Positions 43,490 through 52,984 of a DNA stretch of 64,000 nucleotides are shown here, in pieces; the stretch's first letter is position 1, and each line of letters starts with the position of its first letter. This DNA comes from Cytobacillus oceanisediminis. Lineage in GTDB: Bacteria > Bacillota > Bacilli > Bacillales > Cytobacillaceae. Below the pieces are notes generated by a model, which was not told the DNA's origin, did no database searches, and saw nothing but the letters and a program-made list of their open reading frames with translations. Position numbers and translations under genes: made by a program. The stretch is from assembly GCF_007830235.1 (NCBI RefSeq), contig NZ_VLKI01000008.1:50515-114514 (forward strand). Reading direction: 5' to 3'.

Positions 43490-45339
43490 TGTTCTCCCGC
43501 CTTTTTAATATATGGCAAATAAATGTGAAACACGGTTCCTTTTCCGAGTTTGCTTTCCACTTCAATCGTTCCTTTGTGCTCCTCAATAATTTTATATGTA
43601 ACCATTAGCCCCAGTCCAGTGCCTCTTTCCTTTGTGGTATAAAAAGGTTCACCCAGCTTTTTTATTTTATGGCCTGGTATTCCGGATCCTTCATCCCGGA
43701 TGGATACCTTGACTTTATTATCTCCGCAGGCCTGAAGTGAAACCGTTATATATCCGCCTTTGGGCATGACCTCAATCGCATTTTTTATGATATTGATAAA
43801 TACCTTTTTCATCTGATTGGGCTCACAGAAAACAAGTGGCAGTTCCTTTTCGTAATAAATCCTAAATTGGACATTATGCAGTACCGCCTGAGCACTTAGA
43901 AGTTCAACCGTCTCTTTCATGATTTGGGCGATATCTTTTTGGACAAACTTGACCGCCTGAGGTTTAGCAAGAATGAGGAATTCATTAATAATTGAATCAA
44001 TTCTGCTCAGCTCTGTGGTTATCACATTAAAATACATGGAGTGGTCTTCCTCAATGCTATCTTCTAACAACTGGATAAACCCTTTCAGGGCTGTCATAGG
44101 GTTTCTGATTTCGTGGGCAATCCCTGCTGCGAGCTCCCCAATGACATTTAAAGTGTCTGATTTTCGAAGCTGTTCTTCCATTTCCAGCTTCTCTGTTATG
44201 TCTTTAAATGTAGTCATGCTTAAGTTTGAAAAAACGTTATGCTTATTTGAAAACTCAAAATATTTTTTTCTGCCTGACTTTAAGGTAATGGAGAGGCTGC
44301 CATCAGATTGCCCATCGTTTTTTATGCTATTAATCTGCTGGTTCAACTCATCATTTGTAATATTGCAATCATTCAAGATACTATGTAATGAAACTCCAAT
44401 AAGTTCATCTTTTGACATCTGCAGCATTCTCTGGCCGGATTGGTTAATATCCACGATTTGAAATTGATCATTCCAGAGGAGAATGCCTTCCAGCGCTCCC
44501 TCAAAAATGCGGCGGAATTTCAGTTCACTTTCCCGCAATTCCTTTTCCATGCGGTGGCGTTCACTTACATTCCTGAAAATAGTCATATGGTAGCCTTCAA
44601 CAGAGTTTAATTTAACTGTAAATTCCAGGGATTTTATTTGGCCGTTTGGCATGAGAAAGAAGAGTTCATCCCGAATGCCGCCCTTGTCGAACAGATTTTT
44701 GACTATACGCTTGTACCTTTCATTTTTTTCGTAAACAAAATCATCCAATCGTTTCTGAAGCAGCTCATCGTGGGTGCACTCAAAAATCCTGCATGCCGAT
44801 TCATTGGCATCAATAATCTTCCCGCTGCCTCGCCAAAAGATGATGCCATCCAAGGCCTCGATAAAAAGGTCTGTATACAGCTCTTCATTTTTTTTTACTT
44901 TCTTTTCTAAGAGTCGCTTATCGGTTACATCTCTTAACACACTCATATAATACCCGCTCTTATTAAGCGTACTGGTCGTAAAATCAAATTCCACGATTTT
45001 TTTGCCGCTATGTATCGGAAGAATGCCTCTTACACTATCCTTCATCTTTAAAAGTTCCCTCTGTTTGTCCAGTTTGAATTGTTTATTCACCGGGACAATA
45101 TCCGCCAGATGCCTGCCGATCAATTCAGTTCTATCAAGGTTTATAATCTCGCAAAACGAAGGATTTACATCAATTATTTTATCATTATCATCAAAAATGA
45201 GGATTCCGTCCTTTGAACGGGCAAATATATTTTTACTTGGGGCATCATCCCCAATACTTTCAGCCAGCGCTTTATTTTCCTTTTCCAGTGACTCAATCTT
45301 GGCATAGAGCTGCTTGATCTCCTGATTCATAATAACCAC
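43486..45339 (-). CDS. kinE: Three-PAS sensor histidine kinase (KinE-like)
   Basis: This is a 617-residue soluble kinase without membrane segments. A short coiled start is followed by three PAS domains (about 25-130, 150-260, 270-385). HisKA has the phosphoacceptor H in GIAHEIRNPMTALKG, and HATPase has N, G1 (DEGSGIPG) and G2 (GTGLGLMV) motifs. By neighbourhood (upstream of ogt) and architecture it matches B. subtilis KinE, a phosphorelay kinase that can feed Spo0F. It starts with GTG at 45339, preceded by AGGAGG. It is translationally coupled to ogt. The ligands sensed are unknown. Confidence 0.82.
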   Translation of the reverse strand: MVIMNQEIKQLYAKIESLEKENKALAESIGDDAPSKNIFARSKDGILIFDDNDKIIDVNPSFCEIINLDRTELIGRHLADIVPVNKQFKLDKQRELLKMKDSVRGILPIHSGKKIVEFDFTTSTLNKSGYYMSVLRDVTDKRLLEKKVKKNEELYTDLFIEALDGIIFWRGSGKIIDANESACRIFECTHDELLQKRLDDFVYEKNERYKRIVKNLFDKGGIRDELFFLMPNGQIKSLEFTVKLNSVEGYHMTIFRNVSERHRMEKELRESELKFRRIFEGALEGILLWNDQFQIVDINQSGQRMLQMSKDELIGVSLHSILNDCNITNDELNQQINSIKNDGQSDGSLSITLKSGRKKYFEFSNKHNVFSNLSMTTFKDITEKLEMEEQLRKSDTLNVIGELAAGIAHEIRNPMTALKGFIQLLEDSIEEDHSMYFNVITTELSRIDSIINEFLILAKPQAVKFVQKDIAQIMKETVELLSAQAVLHNVQFRIYYEKELPLVFCEPNQMKKVFINIIKNAIEVMPKGGYITVSLQACGDNKVKVSIRDEGSGIPGHKIKKLGEPFYTTKERGTGLGLMVTYKIIEEHKGTIEVESKLGKGTVFHIYLPYIKKAGEQ

Positions 45340-45476
45340 TCTATTTCCTCCTATTGGGATATCCGATTAATAGATATTTCTACAAAATTTGACGAAAACC
45401 CTTTAAATAGAAGTGAAAACTGAATGTTTATACTGAATGAGTCATATATCCTATTGGATAATTTTCATAACTCCCT

Positions 45477-45623
45477 AAAGAAGAAGCTCTGTTATACTTG
45501 CCTGTTGATTTCCGCTCAATAAGCTCAGGAAATAAGAAGGCATTTTCGAAGGAGCCCTCGCCTTCCGCTCCAATCAGCATCGTGCAAAATCAACATTATA
45601 TTCTTTAATATAGCCAAAGAAGA
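45477..45623 (+). mobile_element. Miniature inverted-repeat element, copy H (131 bp)
   Basis: The element spans 45485-45615, flanked by exact AAAGAAGA duplications (45477-45484 and 45616-45623). The ends are AGCTCTGTTATACTTG and ATTCTTTAATATAGCC. The central hairpin region is mostly deleted. The size is intermediate between short and full copies. Confidence 0.85.
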
Positions 45624-45649
45624 AAAAGGCGTACCCATAAGGTACGCCT
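45618..45649 (-). terminator. Terminator of the chemoreceptor gene
   Basis: GGCGTACC (45628-45635) pairs with GGTACGCC (45641-45648), followed by T-rich bases on the minus strand. The upstream flank of copy H overlaps its T-tract. Confidence 0.78.
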
Positions 45650-45654
45650 AAATG

Positions 45655-47439
45655 CTAAAGCTTAAACTTAGCAATCATACTGTTTAATTGTTCAGCCAGT
45701 TCCGATAAAGACTGGGCATTGTCGGATATTTCCTCCATTGAATGGTTGGTCTGGGCCATCGAGGCACTTGTCTGTTCAATGCCTGCGGCAGATTCTTCGG
45801 AAACTGCTGCAATGCTCCCAATTGATTGATTCATATGATAAGAACTTACTGAAACCTGTTCAAGGCTGTTTGAAATATTACTAACATTTTTAGACATTAA
45901 ATTAACAGCTTCATAGATCTTCTGGAAGGTTTCTCCCGTCAATTGGATCTGCTCTGTTCCCTTTTCGACCTGTATATAGCCGGATTGCAAGGATCCAGTT
46001 ACACGATTGGACTCGGTTTGAATGCCCTCCACAATTTTTGTGATATCAGAAACAGAAAATGATACTTGTTCTGCCAGCTTTCTTACTTCATCTGCAACCA
46101 CCGCAAACCCTCTTCCATGTTCACCGGCCCTGGCGGCTTCTATGGCTGCATTTAAAGCAAGGAGATTGGTCTGGTCTGCAATTTCCTGAATGACCTTAAC
46201 AAGCCTTGAAATTCGCTTCGTCTGTTCATCTAGTCCATTAACCTTGTCGACTGATGTTTTCATAATCTTATTAATTAATCCCATTTGGTGCTGTGACTCC
46301 TTCATGACCTTATCCCCATTTTTAGTGAGTGACAGTACCTCGTTGGAAGCATTCTTAATTTCCATTCCGCTATTTGCGGCTTCTTCCACTTTTTCCATAT
46401 ACTCATCCATCATGGCCGATAACCTGGCTGCTGAGCTTGCCTGATCCTCCGCCCCTCCGGAGAGCTCCTGCATTGTTGAAGCAACCTGCTGGCTTGCCGC
46501 TCTTACTTCATTTGCAGAAATATTGAGTTCCCCGCTTCTTTCTGTTACATAGCCTGAAACGGAATTTATCTCCTGAATCATTGTTTGGAGTTTTTCTTTC
46601 ATGGAGTTAATGGCACGGCTAAGCTCAGCTACTTCATCATCTCCATCATACTCTACTGATTCCACATTCAAATTTCCAGATGCAATTTCATTGGAAACGT
46701 GGACAATCTGGTTTAGCTTTCTTGAAATAATACGCCCGATGAATAAGATACTCGCAATCCCAAGGATGCCAGAAATAATGATGGATATACCAAGGACAAT
46801 TAAAGTTAGAACCAGTCCGGACTTAGCTGAAGAAACAGCTTTTTTCTGCTCCTCCTTCAACATGCTGCTTAGTGTATTTAATTTTTCTACAGTCTCTGAA
46901 ATGATGTTGTCAGCCTGCAGCTTCGCAAGTCTGTATTCTCTTACATGCTGAAGCTTCACTTTAGGCTCAATAACATCATGGAATATGCTGGTTATTTTTT
47001 GATCATTTACGTCAATCTGTGTAAACAGCTCTTTCGTTTCAGAAGCAGTAAGTGCAGGATTGATTTCCTTTTTTAATGTGTTAAAATCCTCTGCTAGCTG
47101 GTCAAATGTTTTTAAATGCTTGGGATTGGAGTCGATGATAAAGTTTCCGATCGTACTGCCTTTATGATGAAAAATCGATGCAGATTCAGTAATCATAATC
47201 GCTTGATCTCCGGAATCCTTCACAGTATCCATTTTGGAATTGGCAATCATCAGCAGAAAAAAAGTAAGTACGGTAGATACAGTAAAAAGCCCGATTGTTA
47301 CAAAAAGGGCTACACCATATTTTTGGCCAAGCTTAAGTTTTTTCCACCATCTTATGTTAGCCAATTTATCTAGTAATTTTGTTTGATACCGTGCACGATT
47401 TGCCTTTTTAATCCTTTTAAACTTAGTTGCCCCTTTCAT
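45655..47439 (-). CDS. Methyl-accepting chemotaxis protein
   Basis: This is a 594-residue transmembrane chemoreceptor. TM1 is at about 42-70 and TM2 at about 205-235, enclosing a four-helix extracellular domain. A HAMP domain (about 236-290) follows, then the long cytoplasmic signalling coiled coil, whose tip reads [43 protein letters not shown], the universal MCP hairpin. It passes ligand signals to CheA/CheW. The ligand is unknown. It is encoded alone with its own terminator. Confidence 0.92.
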   Translation of the reverse strand: MKGATKFKRIKKANRARYQTKLLDKLANIRWWKKLKLGQKYGVALFVTIGLFTVSTVLTFFLLMIANSKMDTVKDSGDQAIMITESASIFHHKGSTIGNFIIDSNPKHLKTFDQLAEDFNTLKKEINPALTASETKELFTQIDVNDQKITSIFHDVIEPKVKLQHVREYRLAKLQADNIISETVEKLNTLSSMLKEEQKKAVSSAKSGLVLTLIVLGISIIISGILGIASILFIGRIISRKLNQIVHVSNEIASGNLNVESVEYDGDDEVAELSRAINSMKEKLQTMIQEINSVSGYVTERSGELNISANEVRAASQQVASTMQELSGGAEDQASSAARLSAMMDEYMEKVEEAANSGMEIKNASNEVLSLTKNGDKVMKESQHQMGLINKIMKTSVDKVNGLDEQTKRISRLVKVIQEIADQTNLLALNAAIEAARAGEHGRGFAVVADEVRKLAEQVSFSVSDITKIVEGIQTESNRVTGSLQSGYIQVEKGTEQIQLTGETFQKIYEAVNLMSKNVSNISNSLEQVSVSSYHMNQSIGSIAAVSEESAAGIEQTSASMAQTNHSMEEISDNAQSLSELAEQLNSMIAKFKL

Positions 47440-47592
47440 CCTTTATCCTCCTTCGTGATTAAACAGGATGTGAACCATTAGAACTATCATCACGTCATTT
47501 ATGTATATCCTTTTTACTATTCAATCACTTCATTATAATAGAATAAAAAATACATTTAAAGATTATTTTTCCATTTGGCCATTTTATAGGAT

Positions 47593-47628
47593 AAAAAAAG
47601 GCAAAGTACACGCGGTACTTTGCCTTTT
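47593..47628 (-). terminator. Terminator of the 2-oxoacid oxidoreductase operon
   Basis: GGCAAAGTAC (47600-47609) pairs with GTACTTTGCC (47615-47624), followed by Ts on the minus strand. Confidence 0.85.
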
Positions 47629-47632
47629 GCCA

Positions 47633-49927
47633 TTATAGTGATGGGTGTTCGTGCTTGGCTTTGATTCGCTGCCATCGATACTCAATTTCTTCTTCCAATT
47701 CACTGAGAAGCATCTTGTTTTCATCCTTCAGCAAATGCTTTGTTTTGCCCATATATTTAAGCCACTCAGGTAGCTGAACTCTTTTATTTTTTTCTTCCGG
47801 ATTATAAGTAATGGTTGTAATCCCTTCCTCTACTTCATAAAGAGGGAAAAAACAAGAGTTTACAGCAGCCTCAAGAATCTTTTCACCATATCGTTCTTCA
47901 GACTTCCAGTTCAGCGGGCAGGTTATTAAAATCTTTCCATATACAGTTCCTACGTTTTGCGCAAACCATTGCGCTTTTGCCGCCTTTTTAATTAGATCCT
48001 GCGGAAAAGCTTCACTGCCGGTAAATACGTAAGGTATATTCGTGGACGCCATAATTTGTGCTGTATCCTTATGGTGGAAGCTCTTCCCTTTTTGAGTGCG
48101 GCCAACATTGCTTGTACTTGTCATATGGCCTTTCGGTGTTGAATAGGACAACTGCGAACCTGTATTCATATAGCCTTCGTTGTCATATTCAAGCATAATT
48201 AACTTATGGTTGCGAAGAGCAGTGCCAATGGCTGAGCCCATTCCGATGTCCATGCCTCCATCACCGGTCACCATCACAAACGTGGCATCATCTGACACTT
48301 CTATTTCACCGCGCTCTTTTAATTCCAAAATGGCTTCCAGTGTTCCAGATAAGGTAGCTGCCCCGTTTTGGAAGAGATTATGAATCATCGTTTGCTTATG
48401 AGATGAATAAGGGTAGGATGTAGTCGTTACATAAGCACATCCCGTTTGGAACAAGACAACTATATCCCCTTCAATCCCTTTAAAGAACAATTCCAATCCT
48501 GTAAAAATTCCGCACCCTGGGCAAGCTCCATGTCCTGAAGCAATTCGCTTCGGTTTTGAAGCAAGCACACGGAGGGGTGGTATTTTAACTTTTAATTTAT
48601 TGGTTTCAGGGTCTTTTTCCGTTTTAATCAATCCAGTATTATATACTTCTCCATGCTGCGGAGTGATTACTGGCAGCAGCATTTGCTCTTTCTTGCCGGG
48701 AATATGGCCATAATAATCAAATGCTTTTTCGGCATAGCCCTGTTCTTTGGCCTCAATTGCAGCTGAGAAAAACGCCTCTGCATCATCAGCATAGAAATCT
48801 TTTCCCCCAAGGCCAAAGACTCTGCTTAACACAATGGTTTGATTTTCAGGGTCTTCCTGCAAAGCTGATTTTACTTCGTGTGTAAGATTTGGTCCATGGC
48901 CGCCATATGAATCAGCACGCTCCCCAATCAAAAGGGCTTTTACATTCTTTAAAGCCTTGCGGATTTCCTCCGACGGGAATGGACGGATAATATTGGGGCT
49001 GATTACGCCTGCTTTAATACCTTGCTTGCCCAAGCTATCAACTGTATCCTTTGCTGTCTCTGCAGCTGAATTTAGCAGGAACAGGGCAACCTCTGCATCT
49101 TCCATCCCATATAAATCCAGTACAGGATAGTCACGCCCGGACAGTTTGGCGTATTCCTCCGACACTTCTTTAAACACTTCTCCAGCCGCATACATTGCTT
49201 CTGACTGCTGGTAATGATTGTTGATTAAATCGTCCCCATTCATGTGGGCACCGATTGTAACAGGCTTTTTAGGATCTCTGGCAAAGTTGTAATCTGTCGG
49301 GCATTCACCTACAAACTTCTGTACAATTTTGCGGTCTTTAAAATAATTTACTTTCCTTTTTTGATGGGAGGTGAAAAAGCCATCATAAGCAACAATTACA
49401 GGCAGGCGAACTTTTGAATGCTCAGCGATTTTAAGCGCCAATATGTTCATATCGTACACTGCCTGAGGGGTTTTGGCCGTTAAAATAACCCAGCCCGCAT
49501 TCAGTGCGAAATACAAATCGGAATGATCCCCTCTAATGTCCAACGGACCGCTGATTGAACGGGTTACAAGGTTCATAACCATTGGAAAGCGGGTTCCTGA
49601 TTGAACGGGAAGCTGTTCAAGCATGTACATTAAACCATTGGCACTTGTCGCATTAAAAACACGTGCACCTGTGACTGCAGCCCCATAGCAAATCCCTGCA
49701 GAGCCATGCTCGCCATCTGCGGGAATCAGTTTAATATCATGTTCCCCTCTTGCCTTCATCTGATCAAGGTATTGAGCAACTTCAGTTGAAGGAGTGATGG
49801 GAAAATAGCCCATAATGTGATAATTGATCTGTGCTGCTGCCATTGCAGCCATTTCATTTCCCGATTCAAAAGTCGTCAGCTGTTCAGCTGCTTTCATTGT
49901 TTTCAGGTTATCTTCTAAAATTGCCAT
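47633..49927 (-). CDS. 2-oxoacid:ferredoxin oxidoreductase, fused alpha-beta subunit
   Basis: This 764-residue protein joins the alpha and beta parts of a pyruvate/2-oxoacid:ferredoxin oxidoreductase. The first 400 residues are the PorA-like pyrimidine-binding and transketolase-C domains (FPITPSTEVAQYLDQMKARG, DGEHGSAGICYGAAVTGARVFNATSANG). The C-terminal 340 are PorB-like, with the cluster-region CPGCGIF and the thiamine diphosphate motif GDGGMDIGMGSAIG...EYDNEGYMNTG. It oxidises a 2-oxoacid with CoA and reduces ferredoxin. The substrate (pyruvate, 2-oxoisovalerate or another) is unresolved. It overlaps the gamma/delta gene by one base. Confidence 0.87.
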   Translation of the reverse strand: MAILEDNLKTMKAAEQLTTFESGNEMAAMAAAQINYHIMGYFPITPSTEVAQYLDQMKARGEHDIKLIPADGEHGSAGICYGAAVTGARVFNATSANGLMYMLEQLPVQSGTRFPMVMNLVTRSISGPLDIRGDHSDLYFALNAGWVILTAKTPQAVYDMNILALKIAEHSKVRLPVIVAYDGFFTSHQKRKVNYFKDRKIVQKFVGECPTDYNFARDPKKPVTIGAHMNGDDLINNHYQQSEAMYAAGEVFKEVSEEYAKLSGRDYPVLDLYGMEDAEVALFLLNSAAETAKDTVDSLGKQGIKAGVISPNIIRPFPSEEIRKALKNVKALLIGERADSYGGHGPNLTHEVKSALQEDPENQTIVLSRVFGLGGKDFYADDAEAFFSAAIEAKEQGYAEKAFDYYGHIPGKKEQMLLPVITPQHGEVYNTGLIKTEKDPETNKLKVKIPPLRVLASKPKRIASGHGACPGCGIFTGLELFFKGIEGDIVVLFQTGCAYVTTTSYPYSSHKQTMIHNLFQNGAATLSGTLEAILELKERGEIEVSDDATFVMVTGDGGMDIGMGSAIGTALRNHKLIMLEYDNEGYMNTGSQLSYSTPKGHMTSTSNVGRTQKGKSFHHKDTAQIMASTNIPYVFTGSEAFPQDLIKKAAKAQWFAQNVGTVYGKILITCPLNWKSEERYGEKILEAAVNSCFFPLYEVEEGITTITYNPEEKNKRVQLPEWLKYMGKTKHLLKDENKMLLSELEEEIEYRWQRIKAKHEHPSL

Positions 49928-50940
49928 TACAACATCCCCCCTGCTGCTAAAGAAAAGTTTTGCTTTACCCTATGGGCATCCGCAAATCCCATTGTTTCCC
50001 GCATGTCACTAAGAGCACTAGTTGGGCAAGCCTCGACACATTTCAAGCAGCCTTTACAGTACTGATAGTCGATACCCTGCAGGAACATTTGCTTCCTGCC
50101 TTTTTTGTCTTCCCCCTCCTTCCAAACAAAGCAAAAGTCCGGGCAAACTGTATCGCAGGCTGCACAGTTGATGCATTGCTCCTGCTCAAATTGCGGCAGA
50201 AACCCCTGTCTTGAACCGCTTAGATCTTTCAGAATACTATTTGCCTGTGCAGTGATCACTCCTCCGATTTCCTGGGTTTCAAAGCCCAGTTGAGGTGCTG
50301 CTCTATGAAACTCTTTCCCCTCTGCATTATCAGGAGTTTCATAGGTTTTGAACTTTACTTCATTAAATCCTCTATCGAAGGTACGGATATTGGGTTCCAC
50401 AAGGTGCGGATATTTTTTCTCAAAGGTTTTGCGGATAACCATTTTCATTGACTCCGGATCAAGGAAATCGCAAATTCTGAAAAGTGCTCCGAGCATCGCA
50501 GTATTTACTTTTGTTTTTTCTTCTACTGCTATCTGCAGGGCATCCACAATGGCAAGTGTTCCATATTCCAGTTTCAAATCTTGCTTTATATCATCAAACT
50601 CCCTGGCAGAATTAACAAGCAGAATTCCTTCAGGCTCCATGCCACTGACAACATTCACCATTTTATATAATGCTTCGTGGAAAACGCCGATAACGTGAGG
50701 CTGCTCAATTGGGCTATGTGCCCGTATTTCGGTATCAGCTTCGCAAAATCTCACAAACCCTTTGACTGGAGAGCCTTTTTTTTCAGAGCCGTAAGACGAA
50801 AAATTGGATCCATTCAGTCCAAGCCCCAGAACACCAGCCTCCGCGAGCATTTTGCCTGCAAGATTGGCGCCAAGGCCGCCAATCGACTCCAGCCTTATTT
50901 CATAAAATCCCAATTCATTTGTTTTAGGTAAGATTGACAT
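49927..50940 (-). CDS. 2-oxoacid:ferredoxin oxidoreductase, gamma-delta subunit
   Basis: This 337-residue protein joins PorG-like gamma (about 1-200; GIGGLGANLAGKMLAEAGVLGL, SYGSEKKGSPV) and a C-terminal PorD-like ferredoxin with two 4Fe-4S motifs (CINCAACDTVCPDFC and CKGCLKCVEACPTS). It is the electron-transfer partner of the alpha-beta protein encoded next. The AGGGAGGG ribosome-binding site is strong, and the genes form an operon. Confidence 0.87.
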   Translation of the reverse strand: MSILPKTNELGFYEIRLESIGGLGANLAGKMLAEAGVLGLGLNGSNFSSYGSEKKGSPVKGFVRFCEADTEIRAHSPIEQPHVIGVFHEALYKMVNVVSGMEPEGILLVNSAREFDDIKQDLKLEYGTLAIVDALQIAVEEKTKVNTAMLGALFRICDFLDPESMKMVIRKTFEKKYPHLVEPNIRTFDRGFNEVKFKTYETPDNAEGKEFHRAAPQLGFETQEIGGVITAQANSILKDLSGSRQGFLPQFEQEQCINCAACDTVCPDFCFVWKEGEDKKGRKQMFLQGIDYQYCKGCLKCVEACPTSALSDMRETMGFADAHRVKQNFSLAAGGML

Positions 50941-51078
50941 ATTCTCCCTCCCTCATATGGTAAACGGCTTAAAACACCGTAAAATTTTCCCCTAAGGCAA
51001 TTCTAAAAGAACTAATTCCATTTATCTGTGACAAATGTTATATTTCAGAGAAAAAAATTGAAACAGATTTAAGAAATT

Positions 51079-51177
51079 TAAATGGAGCGTTATAATATAT
51101 GAGGTGATCCCGCTTACATAATTATATAACAGAGGAAATATTGTATTATAACACTTTAGATCACCCGTTTTTATTTT
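51079..51177 (+). ncRNA. Possible structured leader RNA with promoter
   Basis: A TATAAT box (about 51091-51096) precedes a transcript whose GGTGATC (51103-51109) pairs with GATCACC (51159-51165), followed by a T-rich tail (CGTTTTTATTTT). The enclosed loop of 49 nt is AT-rich. It could be an attenuator or small RNA upstream of the leader peptide and acyltransferase. Low confidence. Confidence 0.3.
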
Positions 51178-51229
51178 ACTTTATATGTAAATTACACCTT
51201 CTATTTACACGAGAAAAGGAGTTTGCTTC

Positions 51230-51274
51230 ATGTTAAAGTGGGTAAAGAAAGAGAGAGTTTTTGGGGGTCTTTAA
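51230..51274 (+). CDS. Possible 14-aa leader peptide
   Basis: A 14-codon frame (MLKWVKKERVFGGL) has its own AAGGAG site eight bases before the ATG. It ends with TAA nine bases before the acyltransferase ribosome-binding site region. It may couple translation to the next gene. It is tentative because so short a frame could arise by chance. Confidence 0.35.
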   Translation: MLKWVKKERVFGGL

Positions 51275-51287
51275 TAGAGGAGGATTT

Positions 51288-52328
51288 ATGAAACAACGTG
51301 ATTATTATTTCGACAATGCCAAGTTTATTTTAATCTTCTTTGTCGTATTCGGGCATTTGCTCCGCTCTTTTATTGAAGATAATGAAACGATTTACACCTT
51401 ATACAAGGTTATTTACACCTTTCATATGCCGGCATTTATATTAGTATCTGGTTTTTTTGCAAAAGGCTTTTACAAAAAAGGCTATATAAAGAAAATCGCA
51501 AAAAAACTCATACTGCCGTATATCATATTTCAGGTCATTTATTCCGTTTTCTATTACTTTTTATATAATAAAGGAACGTTTGAAATGGATCCGTTTAACC
51601 CGCATTGGTCTTTATGGTTCCTGATCAGCATGTTCTGCTGGAATATTATGCTGCTTTTCTTTGCCAAGCATAAAGCAGTTTATTCATTGACAGCCGCACT
51701 GCTGATTGGCCTTGCCGTCGGGTATGCCGACTGGATCTCAAACTATTTAAGTTTATCAAGGACTTTTGTTTTCTTTCCTTTATTTTTATTGGGGTATTAT
51801 TTAAAGAAAGAGCATTTTTATGCCCTATTTAAACCGAAGTTCAGAATTAGTGCATTAATTGTGTTTGCAGTTGTCTTTACCGGTTTCTACTTTTATCCGG
51901 ATATAGATTATAAATGGCTCCTTGGTTCCAAGCCATATACAGATATGGGTGCAGCTTCTATTGGAGCAGTATTTACAAGACTGGGATTCTATATCCTTAG
52001 CTTAATCATGGTATTTAGCTTTTACTCAATCGTTCCCCAAAAGCAGTACTTCTTTACAAACCTGGGGAAAAATACGCTTTACGTCTACCTGCTGCACGGT
52101 TTCTTTGTCCGTGTATTCAGGGAAAGCGATGTGCAAAACTACTTTAACAAACCGGAAACCTTCCTGCTGCTTGCTGGTATTTCGTTATTGCTGACTCTGC
52201 TTTTATCAAGCAAACTGATTACATCATTTGCTCAGCCTATAATTGAACTTAAAACCTCACAACTAAAGAAGTTAAAAGATAGAACAAGGGCATATGTCCG
52301 GTTTTATCGTAAAAAGCTTACAAACTAA
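51288..52328 (+). CDS. Acyltransferase 3 family membrane protein
   Basis: This 346-residue protein has about ten hydrophobic helices. It begins with the family block RDYYFDNAKFILIFFVVFGHLLR, in which the conserved H of acyltransferase 3 enzymes (VVFGH) is visible. These enzymes move acyl groups across the membrane onto surface polysaccharide, peptidoglycan or teichoic acid. No SGNH domain follows. ATG at 51288 follows AGAGGAGG. It may be part of cell-surface modification; the substrate is unknown. Confidence 0.82.
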   Translation: MKQRDYYFDNAKFILIFFVVFGHLLRSFIEDNETIYTLYKVIYTFHMPAFILVSGFFAKGFYKKGYIKKIAKKLILPYIIFQVIYSVFYYFLYNKGTFEMDPFNPHWSLWFLISMFCWNIMLLFFAKHKAVYSLTAALLIGLAVGYADWISNYLSLSRTFVFFPLFLLGYYLKKEHFYALFKPKFRISALIVFAVVFTGFYFYPDIDYKWLLGSKPYTDMGAASIGAVFTRLGFYILSLIMVFSFYSIVPQKQYFFTNLGKNTLYVYLLHGFFVRVFRESDVQNYFNKPETFLLLAGISLLLTLLLSSKLITSFAQPIIELKTSQLKKLKDRTRAYVRFYRKKLTN

Positions 52329-52332
52329 AAGA

Positions 52333-52368
52333 CGAATCGGCCATTAAAAGTGGCCGGTTCTTTCTTTT
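52333..52368 (+). terminator. Terminator of the acyltransferase gene
   Basis: CGGCCA (52338-52343) pairs with TGGCCG (52351-52356) around a seven-base loop, followed by a T-rich tail. Confidence 0.7.
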
Positions 52369-52440
52369 GCATATCCATTGACCAAAACTGATAAAGGCAT
52401 TATAATAAGTAACTGTGTCACATAAGTTCATTTAATTCAA

Positions 52441-52462
52441 GTCCCAGTAGTTCAGCTAAGCG
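52441..52462 (+). pseudogene. tRNA 5'-half-like fragment
   Basis: GTCCCAGTAGTTCAGCTAAG resembles the first part of the real tRNA-Arg 150 bases downstream (GTCTCAGTAGCTCAGCT), but the following anticodon arm, variable and T arms cannot be folded. I infer a partial duplication or chance match. Confidence 0.3.
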
Positions 52463-52591
52463 TAGACATCTATGAGTTGCATCTGTGTAGCTTTGTTTCG
52501 ACGCATTCACTCCCCTGATTAACTCGTAGAGGAAGAAACAGGATTAAAGCCATACTGAATGTAATTACAAACTGTATATTAATAATAACTT

Positions 52592-52665
52592 GTCTCAGTA
52601 GCTCAGCTGGATAGAGCGACAGCCTCCTAAGCTGTAGGTCGTGAGTTCGAATCTCGCCTGGGACG
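52592..52665 (+). tRNA. tRNA-Arg (anticodon CCT)
   Basis: This is a 74-base cloverleaf. The acceptor stem is GTCTCAG/CTGGGAC with discriminator G. D arm: GCTC...GAGC. Anticodon stem: ACAGC/GCTGT, with loop CTCCTAA giving anticodon CCT (reads AGG). T loop: TTCGAAT. CCA is not encoded. A terminator hairpin follows at 52674-52707. Confidence 0.95.
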
Positions 52666-52673
52666 TCACCTGA

Positions 52674-52707
52674 AAAAGCGCCAATCTTAACAAAGTTTGG
52701 CGTTTTT
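52674..52707 (+). terminator. Terminator of the tRNA gene
   Basis: CGCCAA (52679-52684) and TTGGCG (52697-52702) flank a 12-base loop; Ts follow. Confidence 0.75.
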
Positions 52708-52745
52708 AATATTGTCCTCCCTTTTTTACGAAAGTTAAATAATTC

Positions 52746-52860
52746 TTTACAAGCTTTTACTACTATTATAAAACTTGCATGCTATCTTGGAAGCAGTGGG
52801 GATAGCATGTGTGGCTATCATCGCACTTGGCGAAGGAGGAGCCAAGTGCTTTTGTTTTTT
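52746..52860 (+). ncRNA. Candidate small RNA with GGAGGA loop
   Basis: After a weak TTTACA/TATAAA pair and a CATGCTA box (52778-52784, similar to forespore sigma -10 sites), a transcript from about 52792 would form GATAGC/GCTATC (52801-52819). A terminator hairpin GCACTTGGC/GCCAAGTGC (52823-52849) follows, with loop GAAGGAGGA, then Ts. The loop exposes a Shine-Dalgarno-like sequence. No ribosome-binding site precedes any frame. Not matched to a named RNA with certainty. Confidence 0.55.
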
Positions 52861-52984
52861 CTGATTATCCACTATGTTAAACCACCGAAATTATGCCAAA
52901 TCGCAGATAATAAATCACTCCTTAGAAAAGATTATCCCTAGCTGCTGTTATCGAAACTAATTGCAGCAGAACCACCAAAACCGC
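52861..52984. other. Gene-free stretch between the sRNA candidate and the lutC terminator
   Basis: About 120 AT-rich bases where I see no gene or RNA. Confidence 0.4.

Noticed and set aside
52807-52941. Frame of 44 codons starting ATGTGTGGC inside the sRNA candidate.
   Set aside because: It runs through a terminator hairpin and has no ribosome-binding site.
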